NCBI GenBank assembly: GCA_001896555.1 | Contig: MPOS01000034.1 | Span: 1 to 64,000, forward strand | Reading direction: 5' to 3' | DNA length: 64,000 bases | DNA from: Candidatus Phosphitivorax anaerolimi | GTDB taxonomy: Bacteria > Desulfobacterota > Desulfomonilia > UBA1062 | Translations under genes and position numbers: made by a program | Notes under the pieces: model-generated | Seen by the model: only the letters and a program-made list of their open reading frames with translations | What the model was told of the DNA's origin: nothing | Database searches by the model: none | Shown here: in pieces, positions 25,847 through 34,625 of the stretch | Layout: the number at the start of each line of letters is the position of its first letter | How positions within the stretch are numbered: the stretch's first letter is position 1

Positions 25847-26059
25847 ATGGCAGCAAAAGGAAAGATCACGATAAACCAGGGATTGTGCAAGGCCTGCGAG
25901 CTGTGCCTCACCGTCTGTCCCGATGAGGCGATCCGGCTCTCGGAGGGCCTGAACGAAAAAGGATATCATCCCGCCGAGACCGCCAAGGATTCATGCAAGG
26001 GGTGCGCCCTGTGTGCGGTCATGTGCCCCGAGGCGGCCATCGAGGTGTGCCGTGGATAA
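25847..26059 (+). CDS. 2-oxoacid:ferredoxin oxidoreductase, delta (ferredoxin) subunit
   Basis: A 70-residue two-cluster ferredoxin. Both [4Fe-4S] motifs are complete: CKACELCLTVCP at 14-25 and CKGCALCAVMCP at 50-61. It passes electrons from the thiamine-diphosphate catalytic subunits to free ferredoxin. AGAAGGAT precedes the ATG. First gene of a delta-alpha-beta-gamma operon; it overlaps the alpha subunit by eight bases. Confidence 0.93.
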   Translation: MAAKGKITINQGLCKACELCLTVCPDEAIRLSEGLNEKGYHPAETAKDSCKGCALCAVMCPEAAIEVCRG

Positions 26060-27116
26060 GAAGGTTCTCATGAAAGGCACGGACGCCCTCGGAGAGGCAG
26101 CGATCCGTGCAGGCTGCAGGTGCTACTTCGGCTACCCCATCACCCCGCAGAACGAGGTGCCCGAGTATATGTCAAGGCGTATGCAGGAGGTCGGCGGGGT
26201 GTTCCTCCAGGGCGAGAGCGAGATCGCTTCCATCAACATGGTGCTCGGCGCGGCCGCGAGCGGGATGCGCGCCATGACCAGCTCCTCTTCTCCGGGCATC
26301 AGCCTCAAGCAGGAAGGGCTTTCGTTCCTGGCCGCGCTCGAGCTCCCGGCGGTCATCGTCAACATCAACCGGGGCGGGCCCGGCCTGGGGAATATCGCCC
26401 CGAGCCAGGGAGACTACTATCAGGCCACCCGGGGAGGAGGCCACGGCGACTACCGCATGCCCGTCTACGCGCCGGCATACGTGCAGGAGCTCTACGACAT
26501 CACCATGAAGAGCTTTGACGTGGCCGATCTCTACCGCACCCCGGTCATGATCCTGGGCGACGGCATGATGGGCCAGATCGTAGAGCCCATCTACCTGCAC
26601 GAGCGGCCTGATGTGGAGATCCCTCCCAAAGACTACATCCTGGACGGAGCTGAAAACAGGCCCTCCCGGATCATCAAGTCTCTAATCCTGGACCCGGTAG
26701 AGATGGAGGAACACAACTGGAAGCTCAAGCGGAAATACGATCTCATGGCGCATGAGCTCCCCGAGTGGGAGGAGTTCATGACCAATGACGCGAAGCTGAC
26801 CATCATCGCCTACGGCACGGCGGCCCGCATCGCCAAGGGTGCGGTCAAGCGGGCGAGGAGCGAGGGGCTGAAAGTCGGCCTGCTCCGTCCCATCACGCTG
26901 TGGCCGTTCCCCGAAGAGGCGATCCGCAACCTTGCGAAAAAGACCAAACTCTTCCTCGTGTTCGAGATGAGCACCGGCCAGATGATCGATGATGTGCGCC
27001 TGGCGGTCGAGGGCAAGGTACCCTGCGAGTTCTACGGCCGCCCGGGAGGGGTCGTGCCCATTCCCCAGGAGATCGCCCGGATCATCGAACGGTACTGGCT
27101 GCAGAAGGAGCTCTAA
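26052..27116 (+). CDS. 2-oxoacid:ferredoxin oxidoreductase, alpha subunit
   Basis: A 354-residue pyrimidine-binding subunit of a KorA/VorB-type oxidoreductase, which oxidatively decarboxylates a 2-oxoacid to an acyl-Co[20 protein letters not shown] leads into [10 protein letters not shown], the family signature; [15 protein letters not shown] and RGGPGLG follow. The GTG at 26052 includes the conserved KKVLMKG and overlaps the delta stop; an ATG at 26070 is possible. Two-oxoglutarate, 2-oxoisovalerate and aryl-pyruvate enzymes share these motifs, so the substrate is not assigned. Confidence 0.92.
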   Translation: MDKKVLMKGTDALGEAAIRAGCRCYFGYPITPQNEVPEYMSRRMQEVGGVFLQGESEIASINMVLGAAASGMRAMTSSSSPGISLKQEGLSFLAALELPAVIVNINRGGPGLGNIAPSQGDYYQATRGGGHGDYRMPVYAPAYVQELYDITMKSFDVADLYRTPVMILGDGMMGQIVEPIYLHERPDVEIPPKDYILDGAENRPSRIIKSLILDPVEMEEHNWKLKRKYDLMAHELPEWEEFMTNDAKLTIIAYGTAARIAKGAVKRARSEGLKVGLLRPITLWPFPEEAIRNLAKKTKLFLVFEMSTGQMIDDVRLAVEGKVPCEFYGRPGGVVPIPQEIARIIERYWLQKEL

Positions 27117-27117
27117 G

Positions 27118-27870
27118 ATGAAGATCGTATACACCAGACCCAAGTGCCTGAAGCCGGTGCCCAACCACTACTGTCCGGGCTGCGGGCATTCGATCATTCA
27201 CCGGCTCATCTGCGAGCTGGTCGACGAGATGAACATGCGCGGCAGGATCATCTGCATCCCGCCTGCGGGCTGCGCAGTGCTCGCCTACAACTACTTCGAC
27301 TTCGACGTGTGCGAATCAGCCCACGGGCGGGGCTGCGCCATTGCCACCGGATTCAAGCGGGCACAGCCCGACAGGATCATCTTCACCTACCAGGGCGATG
27401 GAGACATGGCCGCGATCGGGACCGCCGAGACCCTGCACGCGGCAAACCGGGGCGAGAAGATCACGAGCATCTTCGTAAACAACGCGGTGTACGGCATGAC
27501 CGGAGGCCAGATGGCCCCCACCACCATGATCGGGCAGAAGACCACCACCTCCCCCTATGGCAGGAGAACCGAGGTGGAAGGGTACCCGCTGAAGATCACC
27601 GAGCTCATCGCAACCCTGCCCGGCGCCGCCTATGTCGTCAGAACCTCGCTGGCCAATCCGGCCAAGATCCGGGAGACAAAGAAGGCCATCAAAAAGGCCT
27701 TTGAGGTCCAGATGGCGGGCGCAGGCTACTCACTCGTTGAGGTCCTCTCTCCCTGCCCCACCAACTGGAAGGTGAGCCCCAGGGAGGCCTTCGCCTATCT
27801 GGAAGAAAAGATGGAAAAGGAATACCCCATAGGGGTCATGAAAGATTACACAGCAAAGAAGGACAAGTAG
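27118..27870 (+). CDS. 2-oxoacid:ferredoxin oxidoreductase, beta (TPP-binding) subunit
   Basis: A 250-residue thiamine-diphosphate subunit. The [12 protein letters not shown] motif near 21-32 and the cofactor site [15 protein letters not shown] with downstream [12 protein letters not shown] are intact. Cys residues in YCPGCGH and CAVLAYN may hold a cluster, as in related enzymes. It starts two bases after the alpha stop. Together with alpha, gamma and delta it forms a complete heterotetramer. Confidence 0.93.
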   Translation: MKIVYTRPKCLKPVPNHYCPGCGHSIIHRLICELVDEMNMRGRIICIPPAGCAVLAYNYFDFDVCESAHGRGCAIATGFKRAQPDRIIFTYQGDGDMAAIGTAETLHAANRGEKITSIFVNNAVYGMTGGQMAPTTMIGQKTTTSPYGRRTEVEGYPLKITELIATLPGAAYVVRTSLANPAKIRETKKAIKKAFEVQMAGAGYSLVEVLSPCPTNWKVSPREAFAYLEEKMEKEYPIGVMKDYTAKKDK

Positions 27871-27875
27871 ACGCC

Positions 27876-28421
27876 ATGCTCCAGAAAACCATCATGAGTG
27901 GAATCGGCGGGCAGGGGATCCTCTTCTCCGGCCTTGCCTTCGCGTGGGCTGCCATGCTCGAGGGGCACCATGTCACCTATCTGCCCTCCTATGGCGCAGA
28001 GATGCGCGGCGGCATCACCTCGTGCACCATTGCCATTTCGGATGAGGAGATCGCGTCCCCGGTGGCGTCCTCTCCGGACTACCTCGTTATCATGGACAAT
28101 CTTTCCCTCCAGCGTCTGCAGAACCAGACAGTCTCCGGAGGTCAGGTGTTCATCAATACCAGCATTGTCACTACCAGGCCGGTGAGAGGGGATATCGAAG
28201 TGGTGGATGTCCCTGTGAACGAGCTTGCAATCAGGACCGTTGGCGAACGATATGCCAACATGGTCATGCTTGGCGCCTTTGTGAGCCGCACACGGCTGAT
28301 CAAGATCTCCACTCTCATCGACAATATGGAGGAAATCCTGGGAAAGGGAAAGAGCCGCTTCAAAGACAAGAACATCGATGCCTTGAGAACAGGGTACGAT
28401 TTTTTTTCGAGGGAGACCTAG
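27876..28421 (+). CDS. 2-oxoacid:ferredoxin oxidoreductase, gamma subunit
   Basis: A 181-residue gamma subunit, identified by SGIGGQGILFSGLAFA at 8-23 and YLPSYGAEMRGGITSC at 35-50, which contact CoA and the other subunits. Length is standard. It starts five bases after the beta stop and precedes the ACT-domain gene by three bases. Confidence 0.93.
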   Translation: MLQKTIMSGIGGQGILFSGLAFAWAAMLEGHHVTYLPSYGAEMRGGITSCTIAISDEEIASPVASSPDYLVIMDNLSLQRLQNQTVSGGQVFINTSIVTTRPVRGDIEVVDVPVNELAIRTVGERYANMVMLGAFVSRTRLIKISTLIDNMEEILGKGKSRFKDKNIDALRTGYDFFSRET

Positions 28422-28424
28422 GTC

Positions 28425-28853
28425 ATGTCAGTCAAACAGTTTCGTCTTGAGACCGCAAATGTATCGGGAAAGCTCTCTAACTTGAGCGACACGCTGGGCA
28501 AGCACGGGGTGAACATCAGGGCCATCTCGGTAGGGCAGGAATCTGCCGAGGTTTCCTCCATCTGCATTGTGGTGGATGATCCCAAGAAGGCAAAAAACGC
28601 CCTGACCGCAGAGAAATTCGAATATCAGGAAATCGGCGTTCTCGCCGTAGAAATGCCGGACCACCCGGGCGGGATGAACGCCGTCCTCAAACCCTTAAGA
28701 GATGCAAAGATCAACGTCATCACCATGTATCCCTATATCGGCAGGGCATCAAACCCCATCATGATCCTGGAAGTGGACAACATCACGGTTGCCACCAATG
28801 TGCTCAAGCGCAACTGGGTAAAGCTCTGGGACAAGGAAATCTACCGCCTGTAA
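28425..28853 (+). CDS. Tandem ACT-domain protein
   Basis: A 142-residue protein made of two ACT domains (about 5-68 and 72-138); the first has the ligand-turn NVSGKLSNLSDTLGKHGVN, the second PDHPGGMNAVLKPLRDAKIN. ACT pairs bind amino acids or related small molecules and act as sensors. Such genes are often found beside oxoacid oxidoreductase and PaaK-like ligase genes, suggesting an amino-acid-derived (aromatic or branched) acyl-CoA pathway. It is the last gene of this operon, three bases from the gamma subunit. Confidence 0.85.
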   Translation: MSVKQFRLETANVSGKLSNLSDTLGKHGVNIRAISVGQESAEVSSICIVVDDPKKAKNALTAEKFEYQEIGVLAVEMPDHPGGMNAVLKPLRDAKINVITMYPYIGRASNPIMILEVDNITVATNVLKRNWVKLWDKEIYRL

Positions 28854-28901
28854 GGGCCCAAGGGTTCGTTTTCTCCCTTCTTAAGGCAACGGTCCTGATC
28901 C

Positions 28902-29588
28902 CTACCGTCCGGAGACCGCCGGGCGCGCATCCGGGAGTGCCGCCAGACGCCGCAATGTTGCCTGACCCACGTGTACGATGGTGTCGTAGGCGCCCACGGC
29001 GGACGACCCGAGACCGATTCCCATGGGGAGCAGGCGCGATCGGTTTTTTATGGGCACGAGCCGGCGGAGGACCCTTCGCATCCCCTGGTCCACGCCCCTA
29101 GTGAAATACTTCATGGGGAGCAGCCGGGAGATGTATTCCCTGGTGATGGACCGGGAATCCCCCCCTGTTTCCTGGTTCGTGACGCCGAACACCTCGCCGA
29201 TGATCTTCACGGTGAAATCCTCGATGGCCGCCCGGTCCTCAATGTCCTTTCCGTGAATGAGGCACAGGGCGAGAACGAGGGTGACCGACTGGTCCAGGAG
29301 ATAGAAGTTCTCAACCCCCACCAGGGAAAAGGATACAATGGTGCCCAGCCCGGGAACCACGGACGGAAGGTTGATGAGAGAGCTCTTGAAGGCCTGGGCC
29401 TGTGCCATCTCCTCGATGAGGGTCTGGGACATGATTCCGGGATGGGAGCCTCCGGTGCGGCGGTGCATCTCTTCGGCGAGCGCGGCCGCCCGTTTGAGGT
29501 TCCCGCTGATGAGTCCTTGGATGAGCAGGAGGAAGCGATCGCCCAGTGCATCCAGCATCTCAGCACCTCCCCTGCCGTCATAGGCCAT
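28902..29588 (-). CDS. EcsC-family protein
   Basis: A 228-residue protein with the EcsC signature: LINLPSVVPGLGTIVSFSLVGVENFYLLDQSV followed by a helix-rich half and a Gly-rich segment MGIGLGSSAVGAYDTI. EcsC was named from the Bacillus Ecs transporter locus, but no ABC genes are near and the function is unknown; a membrane-associated role is likely. It reads against the flanking operons and is divergent from pgk. Confidence 0.8.
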   Translation of the reverse strand: MAYDGRGGAEMLDALGDRFLLLIQGLISGNLKRAAALAEEMHRRTGGSHPGIMSQTLIEEMAQAQAFKSSLINLPSVVPGLGTIVSFSLVGVENFYLLDQSVTLVLALCLIHGKDIEDRAAIEDFTVKIIGEVFGVTNQETGGDSRSITREYISRLLPMKYFTRGVDQGMRRVLRRLVPIKNRSRLLPMGIGLGSSAVGAYDTIVHVGQATLRRLAALPDARPAVSGR

Positions 29589-29773
29589 CTTGAAATCCCA
29601 TTGACATATCTTACACCTTAATAATATACATCACTTATTTAAAAGGAACCGGGGCTGTTTGTAAAGGGGCTGATTGGCAAAAGACGCACAAACACTGTCT
29701 TCTATAAGGCTTTCTTTTTTTCAGCGTACAGCATCCATATTCTGAACATACCAGAGTAAGGAGGACACATATT

Positions 29774-30958
29774 ATGGGTATTCGGTCCATCAAGGAACTG
29801 GACTTGAAATCGAAAAAAGTTCTCATACGTGTGGATTTCAATGTTCCTCTCGATGAAGAGGGCACCATCACCGACGATTCCCGGATACGAGAGGCCCTGC
29901 CCACTATTCAGTATGCCATGGACCAGGGAGGGAAGGTCATTCTCATGTCTCACCTCGGACGCCCCAAGGGCAAGGTGGTCAAGTCAATGAGCCTTCTGCC
30001 CGTGGCACGCCAACTCTCGGAGCTTTTGGGAACGAGCGTCAACATGGCGCCCGACTGCGTGGGTGACGAGGTGAAGAAGATGGTCGACAACCTCTCATCC
30101 GGCGATGTGATCCTGCTCGAAAACCTGAGGTTTCACATCGGCGAGGAAAAGAACGACCCCGAGTTCGCCAAGAAGCTTTCCGAGCTGGGTGAGTGCTATG
30201 TCAACGATGCCTTTGCCACAGCCCACCGCGCCCACGCATCCAATGTGGGCATCTGCGATTATATCAAGGAAACCGCGGCAGGTTTCCTGATGCTCAGAGA
30301 GGTTGAGTACATCAACAAGGCCCTGAAGGACCCCAAGCGTCCTTATGTCGCCGTAATCGGGGGGGCAAAGGTTTCGGGCAAGCTGGAGGTGCTGGAGAAC
30401 CTCATCGAGAAGGTCAACAAGATCATCATCGGAGGCGGGATGGCCTTCACCTTCATCAAGGCCCTGGGCCAGGATATCGGGAAATCCCTGGTGGAGGACG
30501 ATCTCGTGGATACCGCCCGGACCATCATGGAGAAGGCCCGCAGCAAAGGCGTGAAGCTCTATCTGCCGGTCGACTGCGTGTGTGCCCCTGATCCCAAGTC
30601 AGGCCAGAATGCCAAGACCGTGACCATCCAAGAGATCCCCGCAGACCTCATGGGCCTCGACATCGGCCCGGCATCGGTGTCCCTGTTCTCCGAGGCGCTC
30701 GATGACTGCAGCATGATCGTCTGGAACGGACCAATGGGGGTCTTCGAGCAGGAGCCCTTTTCCCATGGGACCATGGATATCACGAGAAAGATTGCGAATT
30801 CAAAGGCATTGACCATCGTGGGTGGAGGTGATACAGATGCGGCGTTGCACAAGAGCGGTCTGGCCGATAAGGTCGATTTCGTTTCCACGGCGGGCGGTGC
30901 CTTCCTGGAAATGCTCGGCGGCGCCGAGCTCCCAGGGGTGAAGTCCCTGGAGCGATAG
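29774..30958 (+). CDS. pgk: Phosphoglycerate kinase
   Basis: A 394-residue glycolytic/gluconeogenic kinase interconverting 1,3-bisphosphoglycerate and 3-phosphoglycerate with ADP/ATP. RVDFNVPLDEEG, the substrate-binding HLGRPKG, LLENLRFHIGEEKN, and the nucleotide-binding FVSTAGGAFLEML motif are intact. TAAGGAGGACAC gives a strong start. First gene of pgk-tpiA-secG, a very common bacterial order. A TATAAG near 29704 may be a -10 box but no matching -35 was found. Confidence 0.97.
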   Translation: MGIRSIKELDLKSKKVLIRVDFNVPLDEEGTITDDSRIREALPTIQYAMDQGGKVILMSHLGRPKGKVVKSMSLLPVARQLSELLGTSVNMAPDCVGDEVKKMVDNLSSGDVILLENLRFHIGEEKNDPEFAKKLSELGECYVNDAFATAHRAHASNVGICDYIKETAAGFLMLREVEYINKALKDPKRPYVAVIGGAKVSGKLEVLENLIEKVNKIIIGGGMAFTFIKALGQDIGKSLVEDDLVDTARTIMEKARSKGVKLYLPVDCVCAPDPKSGQNAKTVTIQEIPADLMGLDIGPASVSLFSEALDDCSMIVWNGPMGVFEQEPFSHGTMDITRKIANSKALTIVGGGDTDAALHKSGLADKVDFVSTAGGAFLEMLGGAELPGVKSLER

Positions 30959-30971
30959 AAGTGGAGAAAAG

Positions 30972-31730
30972 ATGAGAACACCTCTCATAGCCGGCAACTG
31001 GAAGATGTTCAAAACATTGGACGAGGCATCTTCCTGGGCCGATGATATTGCACGGCGGGTTTCTGATGTCACGACGACAGAGATCCTCGTCTGCCCGCCC
31101 TGCCTCTATATCCACGCCCTTGCCGAGTCGTTCAGGGGGTCTCCTGTCAAGGTGGGCTCCCAGAACGTCTTCTGGGAAGACTCCGGCGCCTTTACCGGCG
31201 AGGTCAGCGCGCCCATGCTCGCAAGCGTTGGCGCGAGCCACGCGATCATCGGCCACTCCGAACGCAGGCAGTATTTCGGCGAGACGGACGAGACGGTCAA
31301 CAAACGCCTGTTCGCCGCAATCCGGGGCGGCCTCACCCCGATCGTGTGCGTGGGGGAAACCCTTGACCAGCGCGAATCGGGGAGGACGAACGCCGTGATC
31401 GAGGCCCAGGTGAAAAACAGCCTCGCAGGTCTCGATGCCGGGCAGGCCGGATCGCTGGTCATCGCCTACGAGCCGGTCTGGGCCATCGGTACCGGAAGGA
31501 CCGCCACACCGGAGACCGCACAGGAGGTCCATGCCCTTATCAGGGGGCTCCTGGGCGATCTCTTCGGGCAAGGGGTTGCGGATAAGGTCCGAATCCTCTA
31601 CGGCGGCAGCGTCAAAGGCGACAACATCGACGCGCTCATGGCCAAGGCCGATATCGACGGCGCCCTGGTAGGGGGCGCCAGCCTCGATGCGGCCTCGTTC
31701 GAGAGGATAATACGTTTTAAAGGAAAGTGA
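30972..31730 (+). CDS. tpiA: Triosephosphate isomerase
   Basis: A 252-residue TIM-barrel enzyme interconverting dihydroxyacetone phosphate and glyceraldehyde 3-phosphate. The catalytic lysine is in AGNWKMFKT, the histidine in IIGHSERRQ, the glutamate in AYEPVWAIGTG with its closing loop, and the phosphate-binding YGGSVKGDN and GGASLD are present. It starts 13 bases after pgk. Confidence 0.97.
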   Translation: MRTPLIAGNWKMFKTLDEASSWADDIARRVSDVTTTEILVCPPCLYIHALAESFRGSPVKVGSQNVFWEDSGAFTGEVSAPMLASVGASHAIIGHSERRQYFGETDETVNKRLFAAIRGGLTPIVCVGETLDQRESGRTNAVIEAQVKNSLAGLDAGQAGSLVIAYEPVWAIGTGRTATPETAQEVHALIRGLLGDLFGQGVADKVRILYGGSVKGDNIDALMAKADIDGALVGGASLDAASFERIIRFKGK

Positions 31731-31734
31731 GACT

Positions 31735-32127
31735 ATGTACGGAGTTATACTAACCATTCACATCTTGGTGTCGGTGCTGCTGGTCATTGCCGTGCTCCTG
31801 CAGTCGGGCAAGGGGGCTGATATCGGCGCTGTTTTCGGCGGGGCGGGTTCGCAGGCCCTGTTCGGCTCTGCCGGTCCGGCCGATTTTCTCAACAAGTCGA
31901 CACGGGTCCTGGTGGTCGTATTCATGCTCACCTCGCTCACCCTCGGATATTTCACCTTCGAGCGTCCGACCCAGAGCATCATGGACAGGCAGACCACAAC
32001 CGCTCCTGCAGTCCCCGGTGAATCTGCACCCCAGCCGGGCTCAGGGGACAGTGCCGCGCCTGCCGCGCCATCGATCCCGGTTGCACCGCAGGATCAGACG
32101 CCCGCTGAATCGAGCCCTGCCCAGTAA
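31735..32127 (+). CDS. secG: Preprotein translocase subunit SecG
   Basis: A 130-residue SecG, the accessory subunit of the SecYEG channel. Two transmembrane helices (about 5-25 and 53-72) flank the conserved cytoplasmic loop LLQSGKGADIGAVFGGAGSQ. The C-terminal tail (about 85-130) is an unusually long Pro/Ala/Ser/Gln-rich linker. Last gene of the operon, before a strong terminator. Confidence 0.94.
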   Translation: MYGVILTIHILVSVLLVIAVLLQSGKGADIGAVFGGAGSQALFGSAGPADFLNKSTRVLVVVFMLTSLTLGYFTFERPTQSIMDRQTTTAPAVPGESAPQPGSGDSAAPAAPSIPVAPQDQTPAESSPAQ

Positions 32128-32187
32128 TCTCTCTTTAAGGCACCTCGTTTTTCAGGGGCCTGGGCAGAGGATTCCACCGGAAATCGC

Positions 32188-32223
32188 CCGCCAGAGCCTT
32201 TTTTAAGGCCTGGCGGTTTTTTA
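32188..32223 (+). terminator. Terminator of pgk-tpiA-secG
   Basis: A nested hairpin with CCGCCAG/CTGGCGG outside and GCCTT/AAGGC inside, followed by TTTTTT. It lies about 60 bases past secG. Confidence 0.85.
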
Positions 32224-32552
32224 CTCCCTGTCCTCCGTCGGCTCTTCCCTTTCCCGCAGGTTTCCTTCAGTCCTCTTGAAAAAATATCTTGTTCATGCCG
32301 GGCATGAGAGGTGCCGGGCGGCCGAGCGGGATATCCGAACCCGGATTGACTTGGACCCTGCGTCGTGTTAGTCCTACGATAAATATAGGACTCTTGCGAA
32401 GAACATTTCTTACAACGGGCAAACAGGTTTTTACGATACAACACCCTGCTGGAGAAGCCGGCATCATTCGATCGCATCGAGCACCGGCGATACCGGCCGG
32501 GAAAGATGTGACCGGGAGCATTGACCGCCGCTCACACCTGTGAGGAGTACCC
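32224..32552 (+). other. Leader region of the PaaK-like gene
   Basis: No gene. It holds TTGACT near 32345 and a perfect AGTCCTA/TAGGACT inverted repeat with a nine-base loop at 32370-32392, which may be an operator or a small leader hairpin. The remaining leader of about 150 bases shows no riboswitch I recognise. Confidence 0.45.
32370..32392 (+). promoter_or_regulatory. Inverted repeat upstream of the PaaK-like gene
   Basis: AGTCCTA (32370-32376) and TAGGACT (32386-32392) are exact inverse copies around CGATAAATA. It lies 25 bases after a TTGACT box, where a repressor would act. Confidence 0.45.
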
Positions 32553-33842
32553 ATGTACTGGAACAAGAACGATGAATGTATTTCGCGGCAGGAGCTGGAG
32601 GAACTCCAGCTTGCGAGGCTCAAAGAGACTGTCAAACGCGCTTCCCGGGCGCCCTTCTACCGGGAAAAGGGGCTCGGAGACCACACGATCCATGATCTGA
32701 GCGACATCAGGAAGCTGCCGGTCACCACGAAGCAGGATCTCAGAGACGCATATCCCTACGGCATGGTCTGCATCCCCCTCGATGAGGTGGTCAGGCTCCA
32801 TTCGTCATCCGGCACCACCGGGGCACCGACGGTCGTCTACCACAGCGCCCGCGACCTCCACAACTGGACCGAGCTGGTCACCCGCTGCCTCTACATGATG
32901 GGCCTGCGCCGGCACGACGTGTTTCAGAACATGATCGGCTACGGGCTCTTCACCGGCGGTCTGGGGCTCCACTACGGGGCGGAGAGGCTGGGCTGCCTCA
33001 CCATCCCCACCGGTCCGGGAAACACCAAACGCCAGCTCAAGTTCATGAAGGATTTCAAGACCACGGCCGTCCACGTGATTCCGAGCTATGCCCTGCACCT
33101 GGCCGATACGCTGGAGGCAGAAGGCATAGATCCCCGCAAGGAGTTTCCCGATTTCTCCTATGCGATCCTGGGCGCCGAACCCCATTCGGAGGAAACACGC
33201 AGAAAGGTGCAGGACTTCTTCGGGATCAAGGCGTTCAACTCATATGGCCTCTCCGAGATGAACGGCCCGGGCGTGGCCTTTGAATGCCCCGAGATGAACG
33301 GCATGCACATCTGGGAAGACGCCTACCTGGTAGAGATCGTGGACCCCGACACCCTGGAACCCCTTCCCCCGGGCAGCAAGGGCGAGATGCTCCTCACCAC
33401 GCTCTCCCGCGAGGCCATGCCCATCATCCGCTACCGCACCAAGGACCTCACCTCGCTGGTGCCCGGAGAATGCGCCTGCGGCAGGACCCATGCGAGGATC
33501 GCGCGTATCACGGGCCGGAGCGACGACATGATGATCCTTAAAGGGGTGAATATCTTCCCCATCCAGATCGAGTCGGTCCTCAACAGCATCCCCGGGGTGG
33601 GACGCAACTACCGGATCATCCTGGAGCAGAAGGGGCACAACGATCATATGATCGTACAGGTGGAGGTCGACCCGTCGATAAACGTGGATACATACAAGTC
33701 GCTCGAGCGCCTGAGAAGCAGAATCACCCGGGAGCTCAGGGACGAGATCCTTATCACACCGGAGGTCGATCTCCGCGAGCCGGGCAGCATCCCTGTGTCT
33801 GAAGGAAAGGCCGTGCGGGTCATCGACAACCGCAAGTTATAG
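32553..33842 (+). CDS. Phenylacetate-CoA ligase-like adenylate-forming enzyme (PaaK family)
   Basis: A 429-residue PaaK-type acyl-CoA ligase, which adenylates an aryl or related carboxylate and transfers it to CoA. The ATP loop is SSSGTTGAPTVV near 89-100; FNSYGLSEMNGPG, the RYRTKDLTSL hinge-region motif and the late RSDDMMILKGVNIFP are intact, and PaaK length is normal. Aryl specificity cannot be read here. Together with the upstream oxoacid oxidoreductase and ACT protein it could act in aromatic amino-acid or aryl-acetate metabolism, but the pgk operon stands between them. Confidence 0.88.
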   Translation: MYWNKNDECISRQELEELQLARLKETVKRASRAPFYREKGLGDHTIHDLSDIRKLPVTTKQDLRDAYPYGMVCIPLDEVVRLHSSSGTTGAPTVVYHSARDLHNWTELVTRCLYMMGLRRHDVFQNMIGYGLFTGGLGLHYGAERLGCLTIPTGPGNTKRQLKFMKDFKTTAVHVIPSYALHLADTLEAEGIDPRKEFPDFSYAILGAEPHSEETRRKVQDFFGIKAFNSYGLSEMNGPGVAFECPEMNGMHIWEDAYLVEIVDPDTLEPLPPGSKGEMLLTTLSREAMPIIRYRTKDLTSLVPGECACGRTHARIARITGRSDDMMILKGVNIFPIQIESVLNSIPGVGRNYRIILEQKGHNDHMIVQVEVDPSINVDTYKSLERLRSRITRELRDEILITPEVDLREPGSIPVSEGKAVRVIDNRKL

Positions 33843-33913
33843 TCCGGGCTGGGAGCGGCCGATCTCCCGCATCTACGAGAGGCTCGCTCCCGTACGCCTT
33901 TGCCTGCTCCTTA

Positions 33914-34081
33914 TTACCCGTCTTGGGCCTGTTTTCTCTCTCGTGCGATCAGGTACAGACCGATGATGATCAGCACAGGCCCCATCAGCAGACTTATGCG
34001 GTCATCCATGAGCAGGCCGTACACGATATCGAGAACACCCAGAATGATGAAAATCACCAGGACAACTTTCTGTACGTTCAT
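33914..34081 (-). CDS. Small two-helix membrane protein
   Basis: A 55-residue protein starting MNVQKVVLVIFIILGVLD and ending AREREKRK-like basic residues (ARERKQAQDG). Two hydrophobic stretches (about 5-24 and 30-46) flank the short loop LLMDDRIS. AAGGAT lies about ten bases before the ATG. The hydrophobic pattern and basic tail support a real inner-membrane peptide. No family recognised. Confidence 0.5.
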   Translation of the reverse strand: MNVQKVVLVIFIILGVLDIVYGLLMDDRISLLMGPVLIIIGLYLIARERKQAQDG

Positions 34082-34625
34082 TGCAGATCCTTATCCCTCT
34101 TCGCCCTCTTCTGCATGGGAAATCCCATGCGCGGTTCCCCCTGTACCACCGGCTGGAGCCTCCCGGGATCATCCCGGTCAGCAGCAGTTTGATCCCTTTT
34201 TCAGGGAAAAAGCAATCTCTTTGTCGGCATACCCATCCATGATAACCGTCATCACCCGCCGCCTCAAACGGGCGGCCCCTGCGAGGGGCCGGCGCCACTC
34301 CTTGTACGGTCATTCGCCAGGGGCTGGCTCTAGGCAACTCCCGGATGCATAAGGCGTCCAAGCAGCATGCGGAAAAACCCCGCGATCATACCAGGTTGGT
34401 TTCATTGCATCGTTTACTTTCGCGGTTTAGTGTATTATTTTCCCCGCCATGCACGAGCACAGTCATACCCCTTTGAGGAAGATCATCGGAGAGCTCCAGT
34501 CGACCCGCGCCGGTATGGTCCGGGGAAAAGCCCGAATTTTGAGCGGACTTCGAACCGCACCCATTGCTCTTCAGGCGGCCGCATCCAGCCCAAGACCCCC
34601 CCTGCATTGAAGGACGGACTGATCG
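34082..34625. other. Gap before the symporter gene
   Basis: Nothing certain. A 53-codon frame at 34449-34610 (starts MHEHSHTPLRKIIGEL) lacks a ribosome site and family match. Some of the sequence is low in coding signal on both strands. Confidence 0.35.

Noticed and set aside
34449-34610. 53-codon ORF before the symporter gene
   Set aside because: No Shine-Dalgarno site and no recognisable pattern; left as a note only.
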